Source of the DNA: Novipirellula artificiosorum
GTDB lineage: Bacteria; Planctomycetota; Planctomycetia; Pirellulales; Pirellulaceae
Assembly: GCF_007860135.1 (NCBI RefSeq)
Contig: NZ_SJPV01000006.1
Location: 353,304-417,303, forward strand
Length of the DNA stretch: 64,000 nucleotides
Direction of reading: 5' to 3'
In this document: piece after piece, positions 43,842-53,389 of the stretch
How the letters are laid out: each line of letters begins with the position of its first letter
Numbering within the stretch: position 1 is the first letter of the stretch
Program-made: the position numbers and the translations under genes
Notes under the pieces: model-generated
Databases searched by the model: none
What the model was told of the DNA's origin: nothing
Seen by the model: only the letters and a program-made list of their open reading frames with translations

Positions 43842-44981
43842 TTAGGGCTGCCTTTTGGCGATCAATTGATCAAGTTCGTGCTTGAGCTTGGGCAAAATTT
43901 CGTCATAGCCGAAGGCACCAAGCGCTTCGGTACCTCGCTTCAGATTGACTTTTGCGGGACCGCACCACAACCCGAGGTCGGCATCATCCGTTTCGCCAGG
44001 ACCGTTGACGCGACATCCCATCACAGCGATGGTGATCGCATACGCTTGGGCATAGGCGGTCATCTCTTTGACGCTCGCCGCCAATTCGATGAACGCCTCG
44101 TTCTCGACTCGCGAACAGCTTGGACAACTGATGATGTTCAATTGGGTATCGTCAAAGACGACCACCGAGCGGACTCGCCCATCGTAAATATCGCGAACGA
44201 TCGATAGCCCCGCATCGATTTCTTCGGGTTTGCGATCGTTCGGCAGCGTCAACGAAACCCGCACGGTATCCCCGATCCCTTTACCAATCAGTTGTTCAAA
44301 GGCGATGCGAGTCTTGACGATGCCGTCCGGCGGCATGCCAGCTTCGGTCACCCCCAGGTGCAGCGGCACGTCGGGACGCATCTCGGCAAACCGTCGATTC
44401 ACCTCAATCACCTGTCGCGGGTCACTATCCTTTAGCGACACGACATAGCGGTCGAATCCCATCGAGTCAATAAACTCACAGTGCTCGATCGCGCTGCGGA
44501 TCATGGGGGTGATGGAATCCGTTGGGTCCCCGGCCTCTTTTTTTGCAGGATCGACACTGCCACAATTCACACCAATTCGAATCGCACAATCGTGCTCGAT
44601 CGCTTGCTCGACCAGGAAGCGAACTTTGTCTTGCCACGGCTTTTCTCGCTGATGATGGTAAAGGTGGCCAGGGTTGTATCGAATTTTATCGACGAACGGC
44701 GCGACCTTTTCCGCCAAGCGAAAATTCTCTTGCAAATCCACCGCCAAGTTTGCGGTGGTTTGTTTGCGGATCTCGGCAAGGGCCTCCGCATCCTTGTCAC
44801 TATCGACCGCGATCCGCACGACGCCAGCGCCTCGTTCACGCAGGGCTTCTGCTTGTGCGACCGTGGCGTCAATGTTTTGCGTCTTGGTCGCGGTCATGCT
44901 CTGTACGGCGATCGGATGCCCAGCGCCGATGCAGATCGAACCGATCGGGACGGCGCGCGTAGGATTGCGTTGAATGGTCAT
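43842..44981 (-). CDS. ispG: 4-hydroxy-3-methylbut-2-en-1-yl diphosphate synthase
   Basis: IspG makes HMBPP from MEcPP in the MEP isoprenoid pathway, using a [4Fe-4S] cluster. The 379-residue product is the short bacterial form. RNPTRAVPIGSICIGAGHPI starts it; IAVQSMTATKTQ, ERGAGVVRIAVDS, IRYNPGH, RIGVNCGS and the cluster cysteines in ISCPSCSR and MGCRVNGPGE are all present. It ends in a lysine-rich helix. Single gene, convergent with the dehydrogenase. Confidence 0.96.
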   Translation of the reverse strand: MTIQRNPTRAVPIGSICIGAGHPIAVQSMTATKTQNIDATVAQAEALRERGAGVVRIAVDSDKDAEALAEIRKQTTANLAVDLQENFRLAEKVAPFVDKIRYNPGHLYHHQREKPWQDKVRFLVEQAIEHDCAIRIGVNCGSVDPAKKEAGDPTDSITPMIRSAIEHCEFIDSMGFDRYVVSLKDSDPRQVIEVNRRFAEMRPDVPLHLGVTEAGMPPDGIVKTRIAFEQLIGKGIGDTVRVSLTLPNDRKPEEIDAGLSIVRDIYDGRVRSVVVFDDTQLNIISCPSCSRVENEAFIELAASVKEMTAYAQAYAITIAVMGCRVNGPGETDDADLGLWCGPAKVNLKRGTEALGAFGYDEILPKLKHELDQLIAKRQP

Positions 44982-45085
44982 GAAGCGGAATCGAATTCAG
45001 TGTGAGACTCAGTGTCAGGATCAACTCGTTTGGGCCGCCAAAGATAGCGTTGAAACGTCACGCTGTCAGGATGACCTGTGGGGGG

Positions 45086-46543
45086 CTACGTCAGAATCTG
45101 GCGGACGATCCGACTTTCCTCGACGCCCGTTAACTTTTGGTCGAGTCCCTGGAACGGATACGTGAACCGTTGGTGATCGATTCCCATCAAATGCAAGATG
45201 GTCGCGTTCAAATCCCGAATGTGAACCGGATCCTTGACAATATTGTAACTGAATTCATCCGTTTCTCCGTGAACGACGCCTCCCTTGACTCCGCCGCCCG
45301 CCAGCCAAACCGTGAAGCACTTGGGATGATGGTCGCGTCCATAGTCCGTTTTCGTCAATTTGCCCTGACAATAGACCGTTCGACCGAACTCACCTCCCCA
45401 AACCACCAGCGTATCATCAAGCATGCCTCGTTGTCGCAAATCGCTCAGCAAAGCGGACGATGGCTGATCCACATCACGACATTGGTTCGGCAAGTCCTTT
45501 GGCAGCGTTCCGTGCTGGTCCCATCCACGATGGAAGATTTGAGTGAATCGCACACCACGTTCCGCCATCCTCCGCGCCATCAAACAACAATTGGCAAACG
45601 TCCCTGGAACCGTCACGTCGGGACCATACATCTCGAGAATGTGTTTGGGTTCATCGCTGATATTCGTAAGTTCAGGGACACTCGTTTGCATTCGGAACGC
45701 CATCTCATATTGGGCAATACGAGCGTTGGTTTCGGGGTCGCCGAGACGTTCCGCTGTGGCTAGGTTCAACTCAGCCAAACTATCGAGCATCCGACGGCGG
45801 ACCGAACGATCGATCCCGTCTGGATTTGACAGGTACAACACGGGATCGCCGGCGCTGCGAAGTGCGACGCCTTGATATTTGCTCGGCAAGAACCCGCTGC
45901 CCCACAATCGGTTGTAGAGCGCCTGTGCCTCTTTACGTCCCGTCCAGGAGGCGGTCATCACGATAAATGCGGGTAAGTTCTCGTTCTCGCTACCGAGCCC
46001 ATAGTTCAACCATGCCCCCAAACTCGCCTTTCCCGGAAGCTGGTTCCCTGTGCAAATGTACGTGATCGCTGGATCATGATTGATCGCTTCGGTGTACATC
46101 GATTTGACCAAGGCGATCTCATCGACCTTCTTCGCCATGAACGGAACCAATTCACTGGCCATCGTTCCTGCTTCACCATGAGGCGAGAAGGAATAGATAC
46201 TTGGCGCGATGGGAAACCGCGACTGTCCACTCGTCATGGTCGTCAATCGCTGGCCCATACGAATCGATTCGGGCAAATCCTTGTCGAACCAATCTTCCAT
46301 GGCCGGTTTGTGGTCCCACATGTCCATCTGGCTGGGCGCCCCCGACATGAACAGATAGATCGCACGGTTTGCCTTGGGGGGGTGATGCGGCAATCCAGGC
46401 AATCCACGCACCGCAGATGCACCAACCGATTGATCCAACGATGCGAGCGCGGCGGCCCCCATGCCGGCCGACGTCCGCGAAAAAAAGGCACGGCGAGTCA
46501 ATTGTTGACGAAGGGTTTGCAGAGAGTCAAATGGGAGAGTCAT
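45086..46543 (-). CDS. DUF1501 protein with Tat signal
   Basis: A 485-residue protein with a twin-arginine signal (LTRRAFFSRTSAGMGAAALASL, residues 16-37) and DUF1501 marks: FMSGAPSQMDMWDHKP, FSPHGEAGTMASELVPFMAKK, QIFHRGWDQHG, LDDTLVVWGGEFGRT and GRDHHPKCFTVWLAGGG. DUF1501 resembles the alkaline phosphatase/sulfatase superfamily (H and D metal-type residues, no formylglycine motif). It is always beside a PSCyt1/DUF1553 gene, here 18 bases upstream and cotranscribed. Export by Tat suggests it folds with cofactor in the cytoplasm. Function unknown. Confidence 0.9.
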   Translation of the reverse strand: MTLPFDSLQTLRQQLTRRAFFSRTSAGMGAAALASLDQSVGASAVRGLPGLPHHPPKANRAIYLFMSGAPSQMDMWDHKPAMEDWFDKDLPESIRMGQRLTTMTSGQSRFPIAPSIYSFSPHGEAGTMASELVPFMAKKVDEIALVKSMYTEAINHDPAITYICTGNQLPGKASLGAWLNYGLGSENENLPAFIVMTASWTGRKEAQALYNRLWGSGFLPSKYQGVALRSAGDPVLYLSNPDGIDRSVRRRMLDSLAELNLATAERLGDPETNARIAQYEMAFRMQTSVPELTNISDEPKHILEMYGPDVTVPGTFANCCLMARRMAERGVRFTQIFHRGWDQHGTLPKDLPNQCRDVDQPSSALLSDLRQRGMLDDTLVVWGGEFGRTVYCQGKLTKTDYGRDHHPKCFTVWLAGGGVKGGVVHGETDEFSYNIVKDPVHIRDLNATILHLMGIDHQRFTYPFQGLDQKLTGVEESRIVRQILT

Positions 46544-46561
46544 TGTATTCTTCGAATCAAG

Positions 46562-49500
46562 TTACTTGTTCACGACTTCGTCGAGGTTCAAGAGGGTGCT
46601 GCATAGAAGGGTCCATGCTGCGGAATCGGCTGAAGAGTCGCCGGTCAATTTCGCGGCCTGTTCGGGATGCTGTGTATAGTGAACGGTCAAATCATGAAGG
46701 AGCCCCACGAGCTCTTCAAGTTCCTTTGACTGTGGCGGGCGAACCGTAACGGTTTCGAATACCCAAGCCACTTGGTCCTGGGGTGTCTTCAAGTGCTCTT
46801 GCTCGAACACACGACCCGCCAGGGCTCGTGCCGCTTCAAGGTATTGCGTTTCGTTCATCAACAGCAGTGCTTGCAGCGGCGTGTTGGTTCGTTCACGCCG
46901 AGCAGCACACGACTCACGACTCGGAGCATCAAACGTGGTCATCTGGGGGGGCGGACTCGTGCGTTTCCAAAAAATGTAGACGCTACGTCGGTACACCTTG
47001 TCACCGCTGTCGGCCGAGAACGTTGCGGTATCGCTGCGTGTGTAACCCACCGCTTGCCAGAGCCCCGACGGTTGGGGTGGCTTGACACTCGGGCCACCGA
47101 TGTCGTCGACAAGCAATCCCGAAATCGCCAACGCTTGATCTCGTAGCATCTCGGCATCGAGTCGAAAGCGAGGACCTCGCGCGAGAAAGCGGTTTTCCGG
47201 GTCGAGTTCCTGCGCCCGCGGATGAATCCTTGCCGACCTGCGGTAGGGCGCACTCATCACAATCGCTTTGGTCAGGCGTTTCAGATCCCAACCGTTTTCG
47301 CGAAAATCAACGGCCAACCAATCCAGCAATTCGGGATGGCTTGGCGGTTGGCCTTGGCTTCCAAAGTCTTCACTCGTCTTGACCAATCCGATACCAAAAA
47401 ATTGTTGCCAGACTCGATTCGCTGCCACTCGCGATGTGAGCGGATGGGAATCGGACGTCAACCATTTGGCTAAGCCCAGTCGATTGTTTGGCAACGCGTC
47501 GTCCATGGGGGGAAGGAAACCGGGAGTCCGTCGCTCGACCGCTTCGCCAGGAGAATCGTATTGACCGCGAAGCAAGAGGTGTGCTTGTCGTGGTTTTTTG
47601 AGTTCCTTCCAAATCAACGTGGTCGCAATCGAACTGCGAATCTGCTCGATTCGTTTCAGTAATCCCGATTCGAGCTTTCCGAGCAACAACCAATCGGGAT
47701 GTGTGCAAACAACGCTTCGGAAATACTTGCGAAGTGAGATCGTTTCTGCGTCGCTTCGGTCGGACGGGGGGATCCCCGCGAGTTGAGCGAGTTGTGGTCC
47801 TGTGTCGATTGCCGGAGAGCGGAAAGCAAAACAAAACATCGAAGGTTCCGCATGATTGACGACTTTGACGTACAAACGATTCTCACCTTTTTTGAGATTC
47901 AATTCGTATTCCTCCGACAGCGGTCGGATCGTTTTGGGACCTTGACGTCTTGCGACCTCTTTGTCGTTCAGATAAACGACGTGACCGTCGCTGGTGTCGA
48001 TCAACAGAGTTACGTTTTGATCGGATGGGGCTGTTAACGGTTGATGGAGTACCATCACGCTCGCTCGGTCACTTACGGTGCCAAGCCGATGAACCGCCAC
48101 GGTCGGTAAATCCTCACGGTGCTGCCACCCATAGTCCTGATCTTCAAATCGAAAGCTCTCGCTCGGATCGAACTTGGACTGCTCGGATGCGAAGGATTGG
48201 TCATACGCGAGATCGGTGTTGGCAACGGGAAAAGGTCCGACGCTGTGCATCGATCCCAAGACAATCCGTTGCGACTCGGGGACCGACGGCATGGTCGTTG
48301 CCAACGATAAACGGATCTTGCGAAATTGGTGTTTGGCATAAACCGACTGATACTTGAGTCGGATACGCAGTCTGGCATCCGGCGACTCCGTCAGCAGGGG
48401 GGCAAGGACAAACCAAGCGTTGCGCGGCCCGCTCGGCCCATGCCCGTGGACGGCCCAACCCTCTTGAGCCTTCACTTTTCCATCAATCGCATACTTCACG
48501 GCAAAGGAACCGTCCGATTGCTCAACATCCGCAACGGCATGTACGACCGGGACTTCCATCCAGCCCTCTTCCGCGTCGCTCTCATTCCACTCGACCACGA
48601 TTTCCGAAAGGACGACGTTGCCATTGGATGACAGCCCCACTCGATCGTTTGGTTCCTCGACCAAGGCTTCAAGATGGAGGGTTTTCCAAGCCGAGTTTGC
48701 TGGTAGCTGCGCGATCAGGGTCGTCGTGTCTTTCGCAGCAGCCTCTCCGACCACCTCAACGGTTCCATCCTCGTGCGTCTTCATTTCCACACCGGCTTCG
48801 GACACCACGCTTGTCGGATGCAGGACAACCGAATTCTCCGCAGTTTGATCCGACAGCGAACGCTCCCAATCTCGCTGGGAAGCATCAACGGTTTCGATGG
48901 GACCTGCCATTTCGGTTCGCAAGGCGACGAGTTCCTTCTCGCACTCCGCAATCTCATCCAATTGCTGCTGCGTTGGAACCGGCATTGACGGCGGATGATC
49001 CTTGATATTCGCATCCATCGCTTTGCCGTCGAGGCTATTGAAATAGGCGGATAAGGAGTAGTAGTCTCGCATGGTCAACGGATCAAACTTATGGTCATGA
49101 CAAACACTGCAACCCGTCGTCATCCCTAGAAAGATGGTTCCAAACGCGTCGGTTCGGTCGATCACGTTGCGTGCAAACACTTCGTCATAGATGGAGCCGC
49201 CTTCATTGGTGGTAACATTCAGCCGATTGAAACCGCTGGCGATCCGCTGAGCCTCGCTCGCATCGGGAAACAGATCCCCAGCCAATTGTTCGGTGAAAAA
49301 CTGGTCGATGGGCATGTTCGCGTTCATCGCGTCAATGACCCAATCGCGATAAGGCCACATCTCGCGATAGTTGTCCAAATGCAACCCGTGCGTGTCACCA
49401 TAGCGAACCAAGTCCAACCAGTACCTCCCCATGTGCTGGCCATAGTGCCGCGAGGCAAGTAGCGAATCAACCAGCCGCTCATACGCATCGTGGGACGCAT

Positions 49501-50068
49501 CCGAAAGAAACGTATCCACTTGTTCGCGATTCGGCGGCAAGCCGGTAAGATCCAAACAGACTCGGCGGAGAAGCGACCGGTCGTCCGCAGCAGGATTGGC
49601 GACAAGTCCCATCTCCTCAATCGCTTGCTGGACAAAATGGTTGATCGCATCGGTTGGCGAATCGATCGGTACCGACGCAGGTGTTTGCTTCGTCGGCGCG
49701 ACAAAGGCCCAGTGTTCCTGGTAAGCAGCACCGGCTGCGATCCACTGTCGAATCGCTTCGATTTGGTCAGCCGTTAACGGTTTGCCAAAATCGGCGGGTG
49801 GCATCAGCACGTCTTCGTCATCGCTGGTGATCCGAGCAAACATTTCGCTCGAATCGGCATCGCCGGAAACGACCATTGCCGCAACGTCGTCGGGCGAATC
49901 AAGCCGCAAGTCGGCCATCCGCTCTTCTTCGTCGGGACCGTGACACGCGAAGCAGTGGGCCGACAGGATCGGCCGAATATCGTGACTGAAACTGGGCGTT
50001 GCAGACATCGCCTCGCTCGAGATTGCCGAAACGAGCAGCAAACAGGTGATCCATCGGAAAACAGTCAT
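46562..50068 (-). CDS. PSCyt1/DUF1549/DUF1553 planctomycete cytochrome-like protein
   Basis: An 1168-residue secreted protein. Signal peptide 1-22; a heme c motif HCFACHG at 38-44 (Cys39, Cys42, His43) in the PSCyt1 domain; DUF1549 (PSCyt2) around 145-360, with LRRVCLDLTGLPP and HKFDPLTMRDYYSLSAYFNS. A beta-rich middle (about 420-760) follows, then DUF1553 (PSD1) at about 880-1110 with RVAANRVWQQFFGIGLVKTSEDFG and RRSVYIFWKRTSPPPQMTTFDAPSRE. This module is a hallmark of Planctomycetota and Verrucomicrobiota. It may link redox and carbohydrate-related chemistry, though no activity is proven. The first gene of the two-gene operon. Confidence 0.93.
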   Translation of the reverse strand: MTVFRWITCLLLVSAISSEAMSATPSFSHDIRPILSAHCFACHGPDEEERMADLRLDSPDDVAAMVVSGDADSSEMFARITSDDEDVLMPPADFGKPLTADQIEAIRQWIAAGAAYQEHWAFVAPTKQTPASVPIDSPTDAINHFVQQAIEEMGLVANPAADDRSLLRRVCLDLTGLPPNREQVDTFLSDASHDAYERLVDSLLASRHYGQHMGRYWLDLVRYGDTHGLHLDNYREMWPYRDWVIDAMNANMPIDQFFTEQLAGDLFPDASEAQRIASGFNRLNVTTNEGGSIYDEVFARNVIDRTDAFGTIFLGMTTGCSVCHDHKFDPLTMRDYYSLSAYFNSLDGKAMDANIKDHPPSMPVPTQQQLDEIAECEKELVALRTEMAGPIETVDASQRDWERSLSDQTAENSVVLHPTSVVSEAGVEMKTHEDGTVEVVGEAAAKDTTTLIAQLPANSAWKTLHLEALVEEPNDRVGLSSNGNVVLSEIVVEWNESDAEEGWMEVPVVHAVADVEQSDGSFAVKYAIDGKVKAQEGWAVHGHGPSGPRNAWFVLAPLLTESPDARLRIRLKYQSVYAKHQFRKIRLSLATTMPSVPESQRIVLGSMHSVGPFPVANTDLAYDQSFASEQSKFDPSESFRFEDQDYGWQHREDLPTVAVHRLGTVSDRASVMVLHQPLTAPSDQNVTLLIDTSDGHVVYLNDKEVARRQGPKTIRPLSEEYELNLKKGENRLYVKVVNHAEPSMFCFAFRSPAIDTGPQLAQLAGIPPSDRSDAETISLRKYFRSVVCTHPDWLLLGKLESGLLKRIEQIRSSIATTLIWKELKKPRQAHLLLRGQYDSPGEAVERRTPGFLPPMDDALPNNRLGLAKWLTSDSHPLTSRVAANRVWQQFFGIGLVKTSEDFGSQGQPPSHPELLDWLAVDFRENGWDLKRLTKAIVMSAPYRRSARIHPRAQELDPENRFLARGPRFRLDAEMLRDQALAISGLLVDDIGGPSVKPPQPSGLWQAVGYTRSDTATFSADSGDKVYRRSVYIFWKRTSPPPQMTTFDAPSRESCAARRERTNTPLQALLLMNETQYLEAARALAGRVFEQEHLKTPQDQVAWVFETVTVRPPQSKELEELVGLLHDLTVHYTQHPEQAAKLTGDSSADSAAWTLLCSTLLNLDEVVNK

Positions 50069-50390
50069 GGCAGGACACAGGATGGCGGGTGAGGGGAAGG
50101 AGGCCCGTATTTGGGGGGATCCCGTATTTTGGGGGATAAGGTCCGTTTGTGAAATCCATTATAGCGTGGCGGCACAGCACGCTTGGACGGCAATGAGCGG
50201 TATTCGCACAGTTGACTGTACTCGATGCAATCCTTCGCGAACCCAGCAGAATCGCTGCCCAGCCCAAAAAGGGGAAAACGGGCGATGTTTTGAGGAAATT
50301 CCTGATAATCAACGCCCCGATTGATCTTGGCACGACCATTGCAGGTACTGTGCGGTGGCATGGCAATCCTTGCAAAACGGAGGGTAGGAG
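50069..50390. other. Divergent regulatory gap with a 17-bp tandem pair
   Basis: This 322-base gap lies between the DUF1553 and csrA starts and holds no gene. At 50104-50120 and 50121-50137 two 17-base units stand head to tail (CCCGTATTTGGGGGGAT and CCCGTATTTTGGGGGAT), about 36-69 bases upstream of the DUF1553 start. They could be an operator or part of the leader. A GGAG sits just before the csrA ATG. Confidence 0.55.
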
Positions 50391-50708
50391 ATGTTGGTTC
50401 TTAGTCGCAAGCAGGGCGAGTCGATCCATATTGGCGACGAGGTCGTGATTGTCGTCACCAAGATCGGTCGGAACCGCGTTCAAATCGGCATCGATGCTCC
50501 GCGAGAGACGGAGATTCGGCGGTCGGAGTTAGAGGGGGCAGCGAAGCAACCGGCTGGCCACTCGACGCTTCGAGCGGAATCCGCCTCGCGCCCGGCGTCG
50601 CCGGGGTGCCGGACACGCGCGGTTCGGAGGGAGTCGCCGGTCGCTCAGGACGGCCCAAGGGCGACGGTTGCTATGTCAAGATGTTCCACCACTTTTCAAT
50701 CCGGGTAG
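50391..50708 (+). CDS. csrA: CsrA-family RNA-binding translational regulator with C-terminal extension
   Basis: CsrA dimers bind GGA motifs in mRNA leaders and control translation. The 105-residue product has a full CsrA core in residues 1-48: MLVLSRKQGESIHIGD, VTKIGRNRVQIGIDAP and the RNA-contact helix start ETEIRRSELE. Typical CsrA ends near residue 60; the remaining ~55 residues here are arginine-, serine- and proline-rich, possibly disordered. The RBS GGAG precedes the ATG. The BON-domain gene starts a few bases after the stop and is probably cotranscribed. Confidence 0.88.
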   Translation: MLVLSRKQGESIHIGDEVVIVVTKIGRNRVQIGIDAPRETEIRRSELEGAAKQPAGHSTLRAESASRPASPGCRTRAVRRESPVAQDGPRATVAMSRCSTTFQSG

Positions 50709-50716
50709 CCCAAATC

Positions 50717-50965
50717 ATGTTAGCCGAGTCCACAATCGCTGCGATCTCGTCGGTATCGTCGCAGCGACAGGCTTTGGTGCGTGCCGCGTTGTCGCGAACT
50801 TCGCACCAGGAGCTGTCGCAGATTGATGCCTCGATCGTCGGTGACGACGTTCTATTGCGGGGGCAGCTGTCAAGTTTCTATCTGAAGCAGGTCGCCCAAG
50901 AAGTTGTCCGCCAAACGGGTGTGGCAAAGAGGGTCCGTAATCAAATCGTGGTGCATCCGCGTTGA
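50717..50965 (+). CDS. Small BON-domain protein
   Basis: About 82 residues from the ATG at 50717, 8 bases after the csrA stop; an in-frame ATG at 50681 would overlap csrA. The sequence follows the BON pattern: VRAALSRTSHQELSQIDASIVGDDVLLRGQLSS in segments, then YLKQVAQEVVRQTGVAKRVRNQIVVHP, with the central glycine and the V-x-N ending. BON domains bind lipids or glycans and are often periplasmic, but no signal peptide is visible here, so it may be cytoplasmic. Similar csrA-BON pairs would be worth searching for. Confidence 0.7.
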   Translation: MLAESTIAAISSVSSQRQALVRAALSRTSHQELSQIDASIVGDDVLLRGQLSSFYLKQVAQEVVRQTGVAKRVRNQIVVHPR

Positions 50966-51151
50966 GGATGCACACAATTGGTTGTCACGAAATTCGATCG
51001 AGGTAAACTGGTGGCGAACTAACCGGTAAGCTCTGGCGTGAGTCGTTGCGCCAGCGTGCCGCGTTTCCCTCCTGCACTCGCGACATCGTTGTGAGCAGCA
51101 AGCCCTCCCACCTGTCGTGAGATCGTCACGGCTTCAAACCCTGCCAACATC

Positions 51152-53308
51152 ATGACCGTGTCTTTCCTCTGCCGCTGCGCGGCTGTCTGTCTCTGCGTTG
51201 CTTTGAACTTCCCGTTGGTGACCTCGTGCCTCGCCGACCGCCCCCTACTGCGGATCGACTCTGCGTTGGATCCTTCCGTGCTGAAACCGCATGCGGTTGA
51301 GTTATCGGTCGAGCACCAACCCGACGGTTCGGTACTTCGGATGAGCGCAGGCCATGACTACCGGTGGCCTGGCATCACGATCACGTTGGAGGGAGACAAC
51401 CGTAACTTGTCCAAGTACGGATTCGTGGCCGTCGATGTCCATAATGTTGGCCCCAAGAGTGTCGGTTTCGCGGTCAGAGTGGACAGTCTTGATGCCGACT
51501 TGGAATCCGATTCGCTGACGGAAAACCAAACGCTTGCCGCCGGAGAGACGCGAACGGTTCGTGCGGCGTTGAGACGCAAGATGCCCGATCATCTCAAGGG
51601 TCGGCTGATGGGGATGCGATCCAACCCCGAGGGGTTCAGTGAGGATCAAGGACTGGACACCGACGCGATCGACAAGATCTTGTTGTTTGTCACCAAGAAG
51701 GATCATGAGCAAACGGTTGAGATCTCAAGCGTTCGTGCCGAGGGTGATTCCAAGGTTGCCACGATTTGGCTGGATTCCAACGCAGATCCCTTTCCGATGA
51801 TTGATCTTTTTGGCCAGTATGCTCACGCCGATTGGCCTGGCAAAACGCATTCGCTTGCAGAGCTCAAGCAGAACCTGATTCTTGAAGAGCAAGACATCGA
51901 TGCAAACCCGTCTCCTGAACATTGGGACCTTTATGGCGGCTATGTCGCGGGTCCGGAGCTCAAGGCAACGGGGCATTTCCGCGTGCAGAAGTACGAGGGG
52001 AAGTGGTGGTTGGTTGATCCCGAGGGTCGCTTGTTCTGGTCCAATGGCATCGATTGCGTCGACACCAATTCCGCCCAAACGCCGATTACCGATCGAGAGT
52101 TCTACTTCTCGGATCTACCTCAGAGGGACTCACCCATGGGGGGGCTTTACGGTCGTGGAAACTGGGCACCGCATGGGTACTACAAAGACCGTGGCCGTTA
52201 CGAGACATTTAACTTCACCGCAGCGAATTTGGTTCGCAAATACGGTGAAGACTGGCGAACCCTTTCGCGCGACTTGGCTCACCGTCGGCTTCGAAGTTGG
52301 GGACTCAACACCATTGCAAACTGGTCCGACGAGAACGTCTATCGAATGGAACGGACGCCTTACGTCGTGACATGCAATTCGGCGGGCCGGCGCATCGAAG
52401 GCAGCAGCGGGTACTGGGGAAAGTTCCCCGATCCCTTTGACTCCGAATTTGCAGAGTCGGTTCGGCGCAGCATGGAGTATTACCGCAACGCAGCAAACTC
52501 ACCTTGGTGTATCGGCGTGTTTGTCGACAATGAATTGGCGTGGGGCGACGAATTGTCGCTTGCGAAAGCGGCCCTGCAATCTCCGTCGGACCAACCGGCC
52601 AAGCAAGCGTTTGTTGACGCATTGAAGTTAAAGTACGCTCGCATCGAAAACCTCAACGAAACCTGGGGAACCCCGTTTGCATCGTGGGCCGCGTTGTTGG
52701 AAGAACCGCTGAACGAACAGACGATGCCCGACGACGCGAAGGCGGGCGACGACTTGCGAGCGTTCTATTCGCAGATTGGAGAACAGTATTTTCGTGTTTG
52801 TCGACAAGCGGTCAAATCTGCTGCGCCGAACACCCTCTACCTTGGCTGTCGGTTCGCATGGGTCAACGATTTGGCGGTTCGGGCATCCGCCAAACATTGC
52901 GATGTGATCGGGTTCAATCGCTACGAGTATTCGGTTGCCGACTACCAATTGCCGGAGGGCGTGGATCGGCCAGCCATCATTGGTGAATTTCACTTTGGAG
53001 CACTCGACCGAGGGCTCTTTCACACGGGGCTGAAGCCGACGAAGAACCAACAAGCCAGAGCCGACGCTTACCGTGACTACCTTCGCGGTGCACTTCAGAA
53101 CCCCATTTGGGTCGGAGCCCATTGGTTTCAGTATGGTGACCAAGCCGCTACGGGGCGCGGAGATGGTGAGAACTATCAGATTGGTTTTGTCGATGTTTGC
53201 GATACACCCTACCCGGAAACCATTCAAGCAGCGCGACAGATTGGCGACTCGATGTACCAACTACGCCTTGAGCCCGTTAAGATGAGTTCCCCGATCCCGG
53301 CGCCCTGA
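51152..53308 (+). CDS. GH50-like beta-agarase (clan GH-A)
   Basis: A 718-residue secreted glycoside hydrolase. Signal peptide 1-28 (cleavage near SCLA-DR). The N-terminal ~220 residues form a beta-sandwich-like domain, followed by GHFRVQKYEGKWWLVDPEGRLFWSNGI, a classical GH50 stretch. The TIM-barrel catalytic residues are probably Glu461 in VFVDNELAWGDE (acid/base) and Glu612 in IIGEFHFGALDRG (nucleophile). GH50 enzymes cleave agarose and related galactans. Next to a GH29 fucosidase on the same strand (81-base gap), suggesting action on a red-algal or mixed glycan. Exact substrate not known. Confidence 0.82.
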   Translation: MTVSFLCRCAAVCLCVALNFPLVTSCLADRPLLRIDSALDPSVLKPHAVELSVEHQPDGSVLRMSAGHDYRWPGITITLEGDNRNLSKYGFVAVDVHNVGPKSVGFAVRVDSLDADLESDSLTENQTLAAGETRTVRAALRRKMPDHLKGRLMGMRSNPEGFSEDQGLDTDAIDKILLFVTKKDHEQTVEISSVRAEGDSKVATIWLDSNADPFPMIDLFGQYAHADWPGKTHSLAELKQNLILEEQDIDANPSPEHWDLYGGYVAGPELKATGHFRVQKYEGKWWLVDPEGRLFWSNGIDCVDTNSAQTPITDREFYFSDLPQRDSPMGGLYGRGNWAPHGYYKDRGRYETFNFTAANLVRKYGEDWRTLSRDLAHRRLRSWGLNTIANWSDENVYRMERTPYVVTCNSAGRRIEGSSGYWGKFPDPFDSEFAESVRRSMEYYRNAANSPWCIGVFVDNELAWGDELSLAKAALQSPSDQPAKQAFVDALKLKYARIENLNETWGTPFASWAALLEEPLNEQTMPDDAKAGDDLRAFYSQIGEQYFRVCRQAVKSAAPNTLYLGCRFAWVNDLAVRASAKHCDVIGFNRYEYSVADYQLPEGVDRPAIIGEFHFGALDRGLFHTGLKPTKNQQARADAYRDYLRGALQNPIWVGAHWFQYGDQAATGRGDGENYQIGFVDVCDTPYPETIQAARQIGDSMYQLRLEPVKMSSPIPAP

Positions 53309-53389
53309 CGCGAGTCTGTCCGGCGATCGACCCAAACGCTTGCGGTCTACTTTCCCTAACCATCCTTTTTCCCTCCCAGGCTGTTTTCA

